From Methylobacterium radiodurans (GTDB taxonomy: Bacteria; Pseudomonadota; Alphaproteobacteria; Rhizobiales; Beijerinckiaceae), in NCBI RefSeq assembly GCF_003173735.1, contig NZ_CP029551.1, positions 4,541,001 to 4,605,000 of the forward strand: a DNA stretch of 64,000 bases, written 5' to 3'. Shown here in pieces: positions 51,832 to 59,820 of this stretch. The notes beneath the pieces were generated by a model. The model was not told the origin of the DNA and made no database searches. It worked only from the letters and a program-made list of their open reading frames with translations. Positions within the stretch are counted from its first letter, which is position 1; each line of letters starts with the position of its first letter. The translations under genes and the position numbers were made by a program.

Positions 51832-53040
51832 ATGCCGGACGGGACGGTTGACGGAGCACGCGCCGAGATCGCGATCGTGGGCGGCGGCCTCGCCGGCTCG
51901 CTCGCCGCGGCCATGCTGGGCCGGGCGGGGCGCGACGTGGTGCTGATCGATCCGCACGCCGTCTACCCGCCGGACTTCCGCTGCGAGAAGCTGGAGCAGG
52001 GCCATATCGAGGTCCTGCGCCGCACCGGCCTGGCCGAGCCGGTGATCCGGGCCGCGACGCGTGCCGACACGCTCTGGATCGCCCGCTTCGGCCGCGTCGT
52101 CGACAAGGTGCCCTTCCGCCAGTACGGCCTCGCCTACGACAGTCTCGTCAACGCGGTGCGGGAAGAGATCCCGCCCACGGTGCGGATCCTGCGGACGGTC
52201 GCCGACGCGGTCGAGCCGGACCCGGTCCGACCGCGCGTTCACCTGCCCGGCGGCGGTGCGGTCGCGGCCCGCCTCGTGGTGCTCGCGAGCGGGCTGAACT
52301 GGCGGTTGCGCGAGGACCTTGGGATCCACCGGGATCTCGTCAGCGCCTGCCATTCGGTGACCGTCGGGTTCGACATTGAGCGCGCCGACGGCCTGCCCTT
52401 CGCGTTTCCGGGACTGCAGTACAACCCGGAGCGCTACGACCAGGGCCTGGCCTACCTGACCCTGTTCCGGATCGGTGCGAGCGTGCGGGCGAACCTGTTC
52501 CTGTACCAACCCTTGCGCAGTCCCTGGCTGGCCCGGTTCCGGGCCGATCCCGACGCCGCCCTGCGCGAGCTGATGCCGCGGCTGGAGCGCCTGATCGGTC
52601 CCTATCGGGTAGCAGGCCCGGTCAAGGTCCGGCCGACCGACCTGCACGTCGCGCACGGGATCGAGAAGCCGGGTGTCGTGCTGGTGGGCGACGCCTTCGC
52701 CACTCCCTGCCCGGCGACCGGTACGGGCTCGCTCAAGGTCTTCACCGACGTGGAGCGGCTCTGCAACCACCACGTCCCGGCCTGGCTCGCCGGGCCGGAG
52801 ACGGGGACGGACAAGGTCGCGGCGTTCTACGCCGATCCGGTCAAGCGGGCCTGTGATACCCTCTCGGCCGCCAAGGCGTTCGAGCTGCGGGCGCTCTCGA
52901 CCGGTTCCGGCCTGTCCTGGTCGCTCCGGCGCTGGCTGCGCTTCTTCTTGCGCCTCGCGCGCTGGAACCTGCGCCGCATGCTGCGGTCCCCGCGCACCCG
53001 GTTGGACCGCGCGGGGGTGCGGGGCGCCGACGCCGTCTGA
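51832..53040 (+). CDS. FAD-dependent oxidoreductase/monooxygenase
   Basis: A 402-residue flavoprotein of the PHBH-like superfamily. The dinucleotide-binding motif is IAIVGGGLAGSLAAAMLGRAGRDVVLIDPH at residues 10-38, the second FAD motif is LVVLASGLNWRLREDLGI, and the GD motif is VVLVGDAFATPCPATGTGSLKVFTDVERL near residue 285. The substrate-binding sheet lies between them. Probable hydroxylation or dehydrogenation of an aromatic or polyprenyl-like compound; halogenase or geranylgeranyl-reductase-type activity is also possible. The ATG at 51832 is preceded by AGGGGGGCACC. It stands alone between hypothetical genes. Confidence 0.85.
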   Translation: MPDGTVDGARAEIAIVGGGLAGSLAAAMLGRAGRDVVLIDPHAVYPPDFRCEKLEQGHIEVLRRTGLAEPVIRAATRADTLWIARFGRVVDKVPFRQYGLAYDSLVNAVREEIPPTVRILRTVADAVEPDPVRPRVHLPGGGAVAARLVVLASGLNWRLREDLGIHRDLVSACHSVTVGFDIERADGLPFAFPGLQYNPERYDQGLAYLTLFRIGASVRANLFLYQPLRSPWLARFRADPDAALRELMPRLERLIGPYRVAGPVKVRPTDLHVAHGIEKPGVVLVGDAFATPCPATGTGSLKVFTDVERLCNHHVPAWLAGPETGTDKVAAFYADPVKRACDTLSAAKAFELRALSTGSGLSWSLRRWLRFFLRLARWNLRRMLRSPRTRLDRAGVRGADAV

Positions 53041-53243
53041 GCGGACAGCGTGCCGCAGGAGGCGGCACCATTCCGCCAGAATGCCGTGCTGCAATCCGGC
53101 ATCGCCCCGAGCAGGCTCAAGGGCGCCGCAACGGTGCCGGTCCGGTCTCCCTCGCCCGCACCCGGCGCGGTGCTGGCGCCGGGATCGGCCGCGTTTCGGC
53201 CCGCTTCCTGCACCCGCCCCGATCCTTCCAGGGTTCCCGATCG

Positions 53244-53747
53244 ATGCTGCGCCTGATCCCCTTCTGCCTGCTCCTCGCCACACCCGCCCTCGCCGCCGAG
53301 GCTGTGACTGGCCACCCGACCGTGATCGACGGCGACACGATCGATGTGCGGGGCCGGCGCATCGACCTCTACGGGATCGACGCGCCCGAGGCCGCGCAGA
53401 CCTGCGAGACCGCGTCCGGCACGCCCTACCGCTGCGGGCAGGCCGCCGCCGCGGCCCTGCGCCAGCAGATCGGCAGCGCCGCGGTCACCTGCGAGCCGCA
53501 AGGTCCCGCCGCGAAGGAGCGCCTGACGGCGCTCTGCCGGGCGGGCAGCACCGATCTCTCGGCCTGGATGGTCGGGCACGGCCACGCGCTCGCGCTCCGG
53601 GAGGCCGCGCAGGGCTACACGCATCAGGAGCGCCGAGCCTGGGCGACCCGCAAGGGCATCTGGGCCGGGGTGTTCGAGGAGCCGGCGGATTGGCGCCACG
53701 CGCAAAGCCGCGCGAAGGCGTTGGCGAGCGCGCAGGCCAGCGATTGA
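53244..53747 (+). CDS. Secreted thermonuclease (SNase)-like protein
   Basis: A 167-residue protein with a signal peptide (LIPFCLLLATPALAAEA). The SNase-like OB fold shows VIDGDTIDVRGRRIDLYGIDAPEAAQTC (metal-binding Asp residues and Glu of DAPE) and then KERLTALCRAGSTDLSAWMVGHGHALALRE and QERRAWATRKGIWAG, typical of the family. By eye, the catalytic arginine position preceding LYGIDAPE (R-L/I-R-LYGIDAPE in most relatives) is Asp here, so nuclease activity may be weakened. Periplasmic. ATG at 53244; no clear ribosome binding site. Confidence 0.85.
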   Translation: MLRLIPFCLLLATPALAAEAVTGHPTVIDGDTIDVRGRRIDLYGIDAPEAAQTCETASGTPYRCGQAAAAALRQQIGSAAVTCEPQGPAAKERLTALCRAGSTDLSAWMVGHGHALALREAAQGYTHQERRAWATRKGIWAGVFEEPADWRHAQSRAKALASAQASD

Positions 53748-53808
53748 GAGGTGGCGGACGCGAGAGGGGCCGCCCGGACGGCGCCTCGATCGTCCTGTGC
53801 GCCGCGCG

Positions 53809-54048
53809 CTAGAGAGCGCTGCTGCGGCGCCCGGCCGGCTTGACCCTGCGGGGCTTCGCCGATGCGACGCGGTGCCGCTGCGCGCGGGCGGGACGAGCCT
53901 CCCGATCGAGCCGCGGCCGGTCGTGGATGTCCCCGAAATAGTCGGCGCCGCTCATGCCGAAGGCGCCGCCGGCCACAGGGCCGTCCACCGTCTGCGCCGC
54001 AGCGGGCACGGAGACGAGCAGCAGGGCGAGGAGCAGGAGCGGGCGCAT
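53809..54048 (-). CDS. Small secreted hypothetical protein
   Basis: A 79-residue protein with a signal peptide (RPLLLLALLLVSVPAAAQT). The mature part has DGPVAGGAFGMSGADYFGDIHDRPRLDREARP followed by a strongly basic tail (RAQRHRVASAKPRRVKPAGRR). Periplasmic or envelope associated; unknown. It is followed on the minus strand by 61 bp of noncoding DNA and lies next to the HAD gene. Confidence 0.5.
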   Translation of the reverse strand: MRPLLLLALLLVSVPAAAQTVDGPVAGGAFGMSGADYFGDIHDRPRLDREARPARAQRHRVASAKPRRVKPAGRRSSAL

Positions 54049-54091
54049 GGCGCGAGCATAGCCGGGACCGGCCGGTCGCGTCGAGCTGGCG

Positions 54092-54763
54092 TCAGCCGGT
54101 GCAGGCCGGGTCGGCCTCGCGGCCGAACAGGGCGCCGAGCGCGGCCGCGTTGTCCACCACCGTGACCGCCCCGGCCGCGTAGAGGGCGCCGGGGACGTGA
54201 TAGCCCCAGCCCACGCCGACCGGGGCCGCGCCCGCCGCCACCGCCATCGCCATGTCGTAGGAGGTGTCGCCGACCATCACAGTCGCGCCCGGGCCGAGGC
54301 CCGTCTCGGCCATGGCCTGGAGCAGCATCGCCGGGTCGGGCTTCGAGGGCGCGTCGTCGGCACTCTGGGTGGTGCTGAACCAGCCCTCCCAGCCCTGGAC
54401 CTCGATCAGGTGGTTCACGCCGCGGCGCGACTTGCCGGTGGCGATCCCGAGCAGCACGTCGTCCCGCGCGTGCAGCCGGGCCACGAGCTCGCCCATGCCG
54501 GGAAACAGCGGCTCCTCGTAGGTCGGGTCGAGCCGCAGGGTCTGGAAGGCGCGCTTGTAGCTCTCGGAAAGCGACTGCACCGGCCCATCCTCGCCGACGA
54601 GGCGGCGGAAGGCCTGCGGCAGCGACAGGCCCACGACCGAGAGCGCCTCCGCGCGCTCGGGCGCCGGGATGCCGTGCTCGGCGAACGCCATGCCCTGCGC
54701 GGCGACGATGAGATGCTGGCTGTCGACGAGCGTGCCGTCGACGTCGAAGACGATGAGCTTCAC
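54092..54763 (-). CDS. HAD-family hydrolase (phosphoglycolate phosphatase-like)
   Basis: A 223-residue HAD-IA phosphatase. Motif I is KLIVFDVDGTLVDSQ; the helical cap follows; motif II is LLGIATGKSRRGVNHLIE, motif III KPDPAMLLQAM and motif IV VMVGDTSYDMAMAVAAG. In many alphaproteobacteria a homologue lies next to rluC, as it does here with one gene between. It removes phosphate from a small metabolite; phosphoglycolate is a guess. The start is a GTG at 54763 with a weak ribosome site. Cytoplasmic. Confidence 0.88.
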   Translation of the reverse strand: MKLIVFDVDGTLVDSQHLIVAAQGMAFAEHGIPAPERAEALSVVGLSLPQAFRRLVGEDGPVQSLSESYKRAFQTLRLDPTYEEPLFPGMGELVARLHARDDVLLGIATGKSRRGVNHLIEVQGWEGWFSTTQSADDAPSKPDPAMLLQAMAETGLGPGATVMVGDTSYDMAMAVAAGAAPVGVGWGYHVPGALYAAGAVTVVDNAAALGALFGREADPACTG

Positions 54764-54797
54764 GGCCGGGCGCGGCTCTGCCGCCTCCTCTGGGTCC

Positions 54798-55205
54798 TCA
54801 CGGGCGCGGCCCGGGCTGGGCGGGGGGCTGCGCCTGCGGGGCCGCGCCCCGTACCGCCGGGGGCTGGCGCGGGCGCTCGTAGCCGAGCCGGCAGCGGATG
54901 AGGAAGCGCCGCCGTCTGCCGCCCTGCAGGCCCCGCTGGTGCGAGGCCCGGTTGCAGCTCGCGTAGGAGGGGCGGCGGCGTTCGGCGCGGCCACCGCCGG
55001 CTGCTGGACGCGCCGGGGCGGCTTGCGGCGCTTGAGACTGGGCCTGCGGCTGCGCCGGCGGCGCTGGGGATTTGGCCTGCGGCGCCTGCTCGGCCGGCGC
55101 GGCGGGGGGCTGCGGCGCCGGACGGGGCGGCTGCTGGGCGAGCGCGAATGTCGCCGATCCGAGCAGGCTCAGGGCGGCGAGCCGGGCCAGCGTGGCGTGC
55201 TTCAT
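54798..55205 (-). CDS. Secreted proline-rich protein with PsiF-like motif
   Basis: A 135-residue protein with a signal peptide (ARLAALSLLGSATFALAQ). A Pro/Ala/Gln-rich region spans residues 25-75. Then follows YASCNRASHQRGLQGGRRRRFLIRCRLG, with the C-N-x-A and G-L-x-G-x-x-R-x-x-F-x-x-C spacing of PsiF repeats, although E. coli PsiF has two copies and this has one. The end is Pro-rich again. PsiF is phosphate-starvation inducible in E. coli with unknown function. Family assignment is by eye. Confidence 0.6.
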   Translation of the reverse strand: MKHATLARLAALSLLGSATFALAQQPPRPAPQPPAAPAEQAPQAKSPAPPAQPQAQSQAPQAAPARPAAGGGRAERRRPSYASCNRASHQRGLQGGRRRRFLIRCRLGYERPRQPPAVRGAAPQAQPPAQPGPRP

Positions 55206-55369
55206 GTCGATGAGGTCTCACCGCGCGGTTCGCAAGACGGGCCTGCGGACCGGTCACGCGCCGGGCCGCCTCCGCGAGAATATTGTTCGACGCACGCGCT
55301 TGCCAAGCCGCCTCGCCGAGCCGCCTCGGCCCCCTCGCCAAACCGCACGCACGGGGACCCAGCGCCGCC

Positions 55370-56785
55370 TCAATCCTCCGGCGCGTCGACCACCGGGTCG
55401 TAGCGGGCGGCGTCGAAGCCGAGCAGGTTCCAGCTCTGGGCCATGTGCGGCGGCAGCGGCGCGCTGACGTCCACTGGCCGGCCGGTGCGCGGGTGGGGGA
55501 TCACGATGCGGCGAGCCAGCAGGTGCAGCCGGTTCTGGATGCCGCCGGGCAGCGCCCAGTTCTCGACGTCGAAATATTTCGGGTCCCCGACGATCGGGTG
55601 TCCGATATGGGCGGCGTGCGCCCGCAACTGGTGGGTGCGTCCCGTCACCGGCTTGAACGAGATCCAGGACAGCTTCTGCGCCGCCTGATCGACCATCGCG
55701 TAGTAGGTGAGCGCGTGGGAGGCGCCCTCCTCGCCGTGCTTGGCCACCCGCATGCGGGCATCCGCCTCGGCCGGCTCGTCCTTCACCAGATAGGTCGAGA
55801 CCCGGCCCTGGCGCACCTTCGGCACGCCCGCCGTCAGCGCCCAGTAGATCTTGCGCGCGGCGCGCGAGCGGAAGCTCTTGGCGAGGGTCGAGGCGGCGAG
55901 CCGGGTCTTGGCGACGATGAGGCAGCCGGCCGTGTCCTTGTCGAGCCGGTGGACGAGGCGCGGCTTCTGCCCGTCCGGGCCGGTGAGCGCGTCGAGCAGG
56001 CCGTCCACGTGCCGCACGGTGCCCGAGCCGCCCTGGACCGCGAGGCCGAAGGGCTTGTTCAAGACCATCATGTCCTGGTCCTCGTAGAGGATCAGCGAGC
56101 GCACAAACTCCGCGTCGTCCCGGTCGCGCACTGGGTTGCGCGGGCGAGGCGCCTCCGCGTCGAGCTTCAGCGGCGGCACGCGCACGCTCTGGCCCGGCGC
56201 CAGCCTGTCTTGGGATTTCGCCCGCTTGCCGTCGATCCGGAGCTCGCCCTTGCGCACGAGGCTCTGGATCCGGGTGAAGGGGAGTTGGGGAAACCGCGCG
56301 GTGAGGAAGCGGTCGACCCGCATCCCGTCCTCGTCCGGCTCGACCGTCAGGGTCTGCACGCCGGAGGCCAGGGTGGCGGAGGCCGCCGCGCGCTGCTCGC
56401 GCCGGCTCGGGGCGGGTGCCGCCGCGGGGGCGGCGGGCGTGCGCGGGGCGTCGGTGCGCCGCGGCGCACGCTCTGCCCGGGGCTTCTCGGTCCGGGACTT
56501 CTCGAGGCGGACCTTCGCGGGCGCGGGCGCCTCCGCGTCGACCGGTGACCAGGGCTGGCGCGCGTCGCGCTCGTCGCCGCGCAACTGCGCCGCGCGCTGG
56601 GCCGCGTCGAGGGCGCTGCTGCGCGGGCCGGTGCGGGCGCGCTCCGGGCGCGCCGGACGCGGCCCGCGGCTCGCGCCGCGTCCGGCGGCCGGACCCTTCG
56701 GGGGGCCCTTGGGCGGCCCTTTGCCCGCGCTGGAGCCGCGGCCGCCCTTTCCGGGGCCGCCGCGATGGGGAGGCTTCTGCGTCAT
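55370..56785 (-). CDS. RluC/RluD-family 23S rRNA pseudouridine synthase with long basic N-terminal extension
   Basis: A 471-residue protein. Residues 1-150 are disordered and rich in Gly, Pro, Arg and Lys (HRGGPGKGGRG, RGASRGPRPARPER). The S4 RNA-binding domain follows (MRVDRFLTARFPQLPFTRIQSLVRKGELRIDGKR), then the pseudouridine synthase core with catalytic Asp in LVHRLDKDTAGCLIVAKT, FGLAVQGG, and GRTHQLRAHAAHIGHPIVGD. It converts specific uridines of 23S rRNA to pseudouridine. The extension is about 150 residues longer than E. coli RluC. ATG at 56785; a start 12 codons further upstream is possible. Confidence 0.92.
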   Translation of the reverse strand: MTQKPPHRGGPGKGGRGSSAGKGPPKGPPKGPAAGRGASRGPRPARPERARTGPRSSALDAAQRAAQLRGDERDARQPWSPVDAEAPAPAKVRLEKSRTEKPRAERAPRRTDAPRTPAAPAAAPAPSRREQRAAASATLASGVQTLTVEPDEDGMRVDRFLTARFPQLPFTRIQSLVRKGELRIDGKRAKSQDRLAPGQSVRVPPLKLDAEAPRPRNPVRDRDDAEFVRSLILYEDQDMMVLNKPFGLAVQGGSGTVRHVDGLLDALTGPDGQKPRLVHRLDKDTAGCLIVAKTRLAASTLAKSFRSRAARKIYWALTAGVPKVRQGRVSTYLVKDEPAEADARMRVAKHGEEGASHALTYYAMVDQAAQKLSWISFKPVTGRTHQLRAHAAHIGHPIVGDPKYFDVENWALPGGIQNRLHLLARRIVIPHPRTGRPVDVSAPLPPHMAQSWNLLGFDAARYDPVVDAPED

Positions 56786-56840
56786 GCGGCCGCTGCTATC
56801 ATCCTGGCCCGACGGCGACAATTCGCCGGCGCGCGATTCG

Positions 56841-58088
56841 TCATGCGCCGCGCCGCGCGGCCTCGATCGTCAGACCGACGCCGACCGAGCCGAAGGTATC
56901 GCCGTCCACCACCCGGGCGCCCGGTACGCAGGCGGTGAGCGCGGCCCGCACGTGCGGCAGGCCGGTCGAGCCGCCGGTGAGGAACAGCGCATCGATCCGC
57001 TCCGCGCCGATCCCGGCCTGCGCGAGGCAGCGCCCGACGCGCCCGCCGATGCGCTCGGCCAAGCTTCCCGTCTGGGCGCCGAGGCTCTCCTGGTCGACGG
57101 CCGCCCGGAGTCCGCGCTCCACGAAGCCGAGATCGAGGCTCGCCGTGCCCCTGTCGCTCGCGCCGATCTTGGCGCCCTCGACCGCGATGGCGAGGCCGTG
57201 GCCTCGCTCGGCCTCGACCACATTGTAGAGCCGGTCGATCAGATCCGGCCGGGCGGCGTCGCGGCGGGTCTCCTCAATCTCCCGCAGGGTCTTGGGGTTG
57301 TAGAGCCGGTTGATGCTCGACCACGTCGCGAGGTCGTGAAAATAGGCGTTCGGCACCGCGAGGTCGCCGCGCTTCATCGGGCTCCCGAGGCCGAGCAGCG
57401 GCATCACGGTGCCGAGGCTCAGCATCCGGTCGAAATCGGTGCCGCCGATCCGCACGCCGTCATTGGCCAGGATGTCGTCGGCGCGCTCCGCCCGCGCGTG
57501 GCGCTCGGGCGAGAGGCGCACGATCGAGAAGTCCGAGGTGCCGCCGCCGATATCGGCGATCAGCGCGATCTCCTCGGCGCGTACGCCCTGCTCGTAATCG
57601 AGCGCGGCGGCGATCGGCTCGTACTGGAAGGACACGCTCCGGAAGCCGATCGATTCGGCGATCTCCCGCAGCGTCGCCTCCGCCCGGCGGTCGCCCTCGG
57701 GATCGCCGTCCACGAAATGGACCGGACGGCCGTGCACCACCGCGTCGAAACCCGTGCCGGCGGCTTCCTCCGCCCGCGCCTTCACGGCGGCGAGGTAGCG
57801 GGCGATGACGTCGCGGAAGCGCAGGCGCTCGCGCCCGAGCGGGGTCGTCTCCTCGACGAGGCCGGAACCCAGCACCGACTTGAGGCTGCGCATCAGCCGG
57901 CCCGGCACGCCCTCGACATAGGCCTCGGTGGCGGCCCGCCCGATGATCGGGGGCCGTCCGGGCGCGAAGAAGATCGCGGAGGGGACCGTGAGGTGGCGGC
58001 CCTCCAGGGGGACGAGTTCGGGTCGGCCGGCGGCGCTGCGGCCGAGGGTGGTGTTCGAGGTGCCGAAATCGAGGCCGCAGGCCGCCAT
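56841..58088 (-). CDS. Hsp70 family protein, YegD-like
   Basis: A 415-residue actin/Hsp70-fold ATPase without the DnaK substrate-binding domain. It has GLDFGTSNTTLGRS (phosphate 1), FQYEPIAAALDYEQG and IALIADIGGGTSDFSIVRL (connect/phosphate 2), NDGVRIGGTDFDRML and LFLTGGSTGLPHVRAAL (adenosine). This matches E. coli YegD and its alphaproteobacterial relatives; the role is unknown and may be chaperone-like. ATG at 58088 with GGAG eight bases upstream; a TTG codon at 58091 precedes it. It sits between rarA and rluC on the same strand, where crcB is common in relatives. Confidence 0.9.
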   Translation of the reverse strand: MAACGLDFGTSNTTLGRSAAGRPELVPLEGRHLTVPSAIFFAPGRPPIIGRAATEAYVEGVPGRLMRSLKSVLGSGLVEETTPLGRERLRFRDVIARYLAAVKARAEEAAGTGFDAVVHGRPVHFVDGDPEGDRRAEATLREIAESIGFRSVSFQYEPIAAALDYEQGVRAEEIALIADIGGGTSDFSIVRLSPERHARAERADDILANDGVRIGGTDFDRMLSLGTVMPLLGLGSPMKRGDLAVPNAYFHDLATWSSINRLYNPKTLREIEETRRDAARPDLIDRLYNVVEAERGHGLAIAVEGAKIGASDRGTASLDLGFVERGLRAAVDQESLGAQTGSLAERIGGRVGRCLAQAGIGAERIDALFLTGGSTGLPHVRAALTACVPGARVVDGDTFGSVGVGLTIEAARRGA

Positions 58089-58206
58089 CAACGCTCTCCG
58101 GCGCAGGAATCGTGGGGATCGGACGGGTAAGGGCCGGCCGCTCTACAGGCCGTCGTCCCGCCGGTCCAGAGCCTGAGGCGCGGGGTGGGTCGGCGTCGGA
58201 CAATCC

Positions 58207-58243
58207 GGGGGATCCCAAAGGGCCTTAGGCCCTTTGGCGGGGT
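58207..58243 (-). repeat. Intergenic palindromic repeat, copy B1
   Basis: A perfect 10-bp hairpin, CCAAAGGGCC-TTA-GGCCCTTTGG (58215-58237), carries on the minus strand a CCCCG flank and a GGATCCC tail, as copy A at 14951-14984 does in the other orientation. It lies in the 234-bp gap between the Hsp70-like and rarA genes. Confidence 0.6.
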
Positions 58244-58277
58244 CCGTGGCGCGTTGCCCCGGGGCAGGCTCCGTCCC

Positions 58278-58310
58278 GCACCCGCGGAAGATGTCGACCT
58301 TTGGAATCCA
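58278..58310 (+). repeat. Intergenic palindromic repeat, degenerate copy B2
   Basis: GCACCCGC followed by GGAAGATGTCGACCTTTGGAATCCA resembles copy A (GCACCCGCCAAAGG ... CCTTGGGACCCA), in the same orientation. With B1 it forms an inverted pair within 105 bp, a usual layout for dispersed REP-type elements. Confidence 0.5.
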
Positions 58311-58322
58311 GAACCTCCGGGC

Positions 58323-59648
58323 TCAGTCCTCGCCGCGGCGCTCCCGGCGCAAGCGCTCCCAGTGCTCTAGGCGGTCGCGGTAGCGGCTCTCCATGCCGCG
58401 CTCGGTCGGCGCGTAGAAGTGCTGGCGGCCCAGCCGCTCCGGCCAGTAATCCTGGCCCGAGAAGGCGTCGGGCTCGTCGTGGTCGTAGCGGTAGCCCTCG
58501 CCGTAGCCCATGCGCTTCATCAGCTTGGTCGGCGCGTTGAGGATGGTGCGCGGCGGCGGCAGGGAGCCGGCGGCCTTCGCGACCCGGGTCGCCGCCTTGT
58601 AGGCCTCGTAGACCGCGTTCGATTTCGGCGCGCAGGCGAGGTAGACCGTGACCTGCGCCAGCGCCAACTCGCCCTCGGGCGACCCTAAGAAGTCGAAGGC
58701 GTCCTTGGCGGCGGTGGCGACGACGAGCGCCTGCGGGTCGGCGAGCCCGATATCCTCCACCGCCATCCGCACGAGGCGGCGCGCGATGAACAGGCGGTCC
58801 TCGCCGCCGTCGAGCATCCGGCAGAGGTAGTACAGGGCAGCGTCCGGGTCGGAACCCCGCACGGTCTTATGCAGCGCGCTGATCAGGTTGTAGTGCCCCT
58901 CCTGCGCCTTGTCGTAGATCGGTGCGCGGCGCTGCACGATCTCCTGCAGCGTCTCGGCGTCGAGCGTCTCGCCGGGCCGGGCCGAGCGCCAGACCTCCTC
59001 GGAGAGCGTGAGCGCGGCCCGCCCGTCGCCGTCCGCCATGCGGACCAGCACGCCGCGCGCCTCCTCGTCGAGCGGCAGGGCCTGGCCGGTCAGCGCCTCG
59101 GCGCGGGCGAGCAGCTTGGCCACCGCCGCGTCGTCGAGGCTGCGGAACAGTAGGACGCGCGCGCGCGAGAGCAGCGCCGCGTTCAGCTCGAAGGACGGGT
59201 TCTCCGTTGTGGCGCCGACGAGCGTCACCGTGCCGTCCTCCATCACCGGCAGGAAGGCGTCGAGCTGGGCTCGGTTGAAGCGGTGGATCTCGTCCACGAA
59301 CAGAAGCGTGCCCTGCCCGCCCTGGCGGCGCCTGCGCGCCGCCTCGAACACCTTGCGCAGGTCCGGCACGCCCGAGAAGATCGCCGAGATCTGCTCGAAA
59401 TGCAGGTCGGTCTGGTCGGCGAGCAGCCGCGCCACCGTGGTCTTGCCGGTGCCGGGCGGGCCCCAGAAGATCAGCGAGCCGAGGCTCTTGGAGCGCAGGA
59501 GCCGGGTCAGCGCCCCGTCCGGCCCAGTCAGGTGCTCCTGGCCCACCACCTCGTCGAGCCGGGCCGGCCGCAGCCGGTCGGCGAGCGGTCGGGGGGCGTT
59601 GGGATTCTGCGGTGGCGTCGGCTCGGAGGAGGCGAAGAGGTCGGACAT
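58323..59648 (-). CDS. rarA: Replication-associated recombination protein A (RarA/MgsA, AAA+ ATPase)
   Basis: A 441-residue clamp-loader-like AAA+ ATPase that acts at stalled replication forks. It has [25 protein letters not shown], Walker A FWGPPGTGKTTVARL, Walker B LLFVDEIHRFNRAQLDAFLP, sensor 1 TLVGATTENPSFELNAALLSRARV, sensor 2 GDGRAALT, and the tetramerisation domain with YNLISALHKTVRGSDPDAALYYL and LPPPRTILNAPTKLMKRMGYGEGYRYDHD. ATG at 59648; the upstream frame extension to 59801 runs through a palindromic repeat and is not coding. It lies downstream of degP, a typical alphaproteobacterial order. Confidence 0.96.
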   Translation of the reverse strand: MSDLFASSEPTPPQNPNAPRPLADRLRPARLDEVVGQEHLTGPDGALTRLLRSKSLGSLIFWGPPGTGKTTVARLLADQTDLHFEQISAIFSGVPDLRKVFEAARRRRQGGQGTLLFVDEIHRFNRAQLDAFLPVMEDGTVTLVGATTENPSFELNAALLSRARVLLFRSLDDAAVAKLLARAEALTGQALPLDEEARGVLVRMADGDGRAALTLSEEVWRSARPGETLDAETLQEIVQRRAPIYDKAQEGHYNLISALHKTVRGSDPDAALYYLCRMLDGGEDRLFIARRLVRMAVEDIGLADPQALVVATAAKDAFDFLGSPEGELALAQVTVYLACAPKSNAVYEAYKAATRVAKAAGSLPPPRTILNAPTKLMKRMGYGEGYRYDHDEPDAFSGQDYWPERLGRQHFYAPTERGMESRYRDRLEHWERLRRERRGED

Positions 59649-59718
59649 CGGCGCATCAACACCGGTCCGGCGCGGGCCGGCAAGCCCGCGCCGCCGGCAA
59701 TTCCCTGCCGCTCCCCTG

Positions 59719-59820
59719 GAGCCGTTCCCGATCGCGTTGCAATCGGGAACGGCTCTAGTCCCTTGTTTTGACGCGCTCTCTTGTGCCGAACCGGCGTCCA
59801 CTTCGGCGGAGAGCGCTCTA
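59719..59820. repeat. Compound intergenic palindromic repeat at the degP 3' end
   Basis: Two nested structures lie in tandem. The first is a perfect 14-bp inverted repeat (GAGCCGTTCCCGAT / ATCGGGAACGGCTC) with a 9-nt loop at 59719-59755. The second has outer arms GCGCTCTC/GAGAGCGC (59773-59780, 59809-59816) and inner arms GCCGAA/TTCGGC around a CCGGCGTCCAC loop. Between them is TTGTTTTGACGCG. The second unit resembles the TTGTTTTGACGCG-type intergenic repeat dispersed in many Hyphomicrobiales genomes. It ends in CTCTAG, so the degP stop codon is in the element. Confidence 0.65.
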
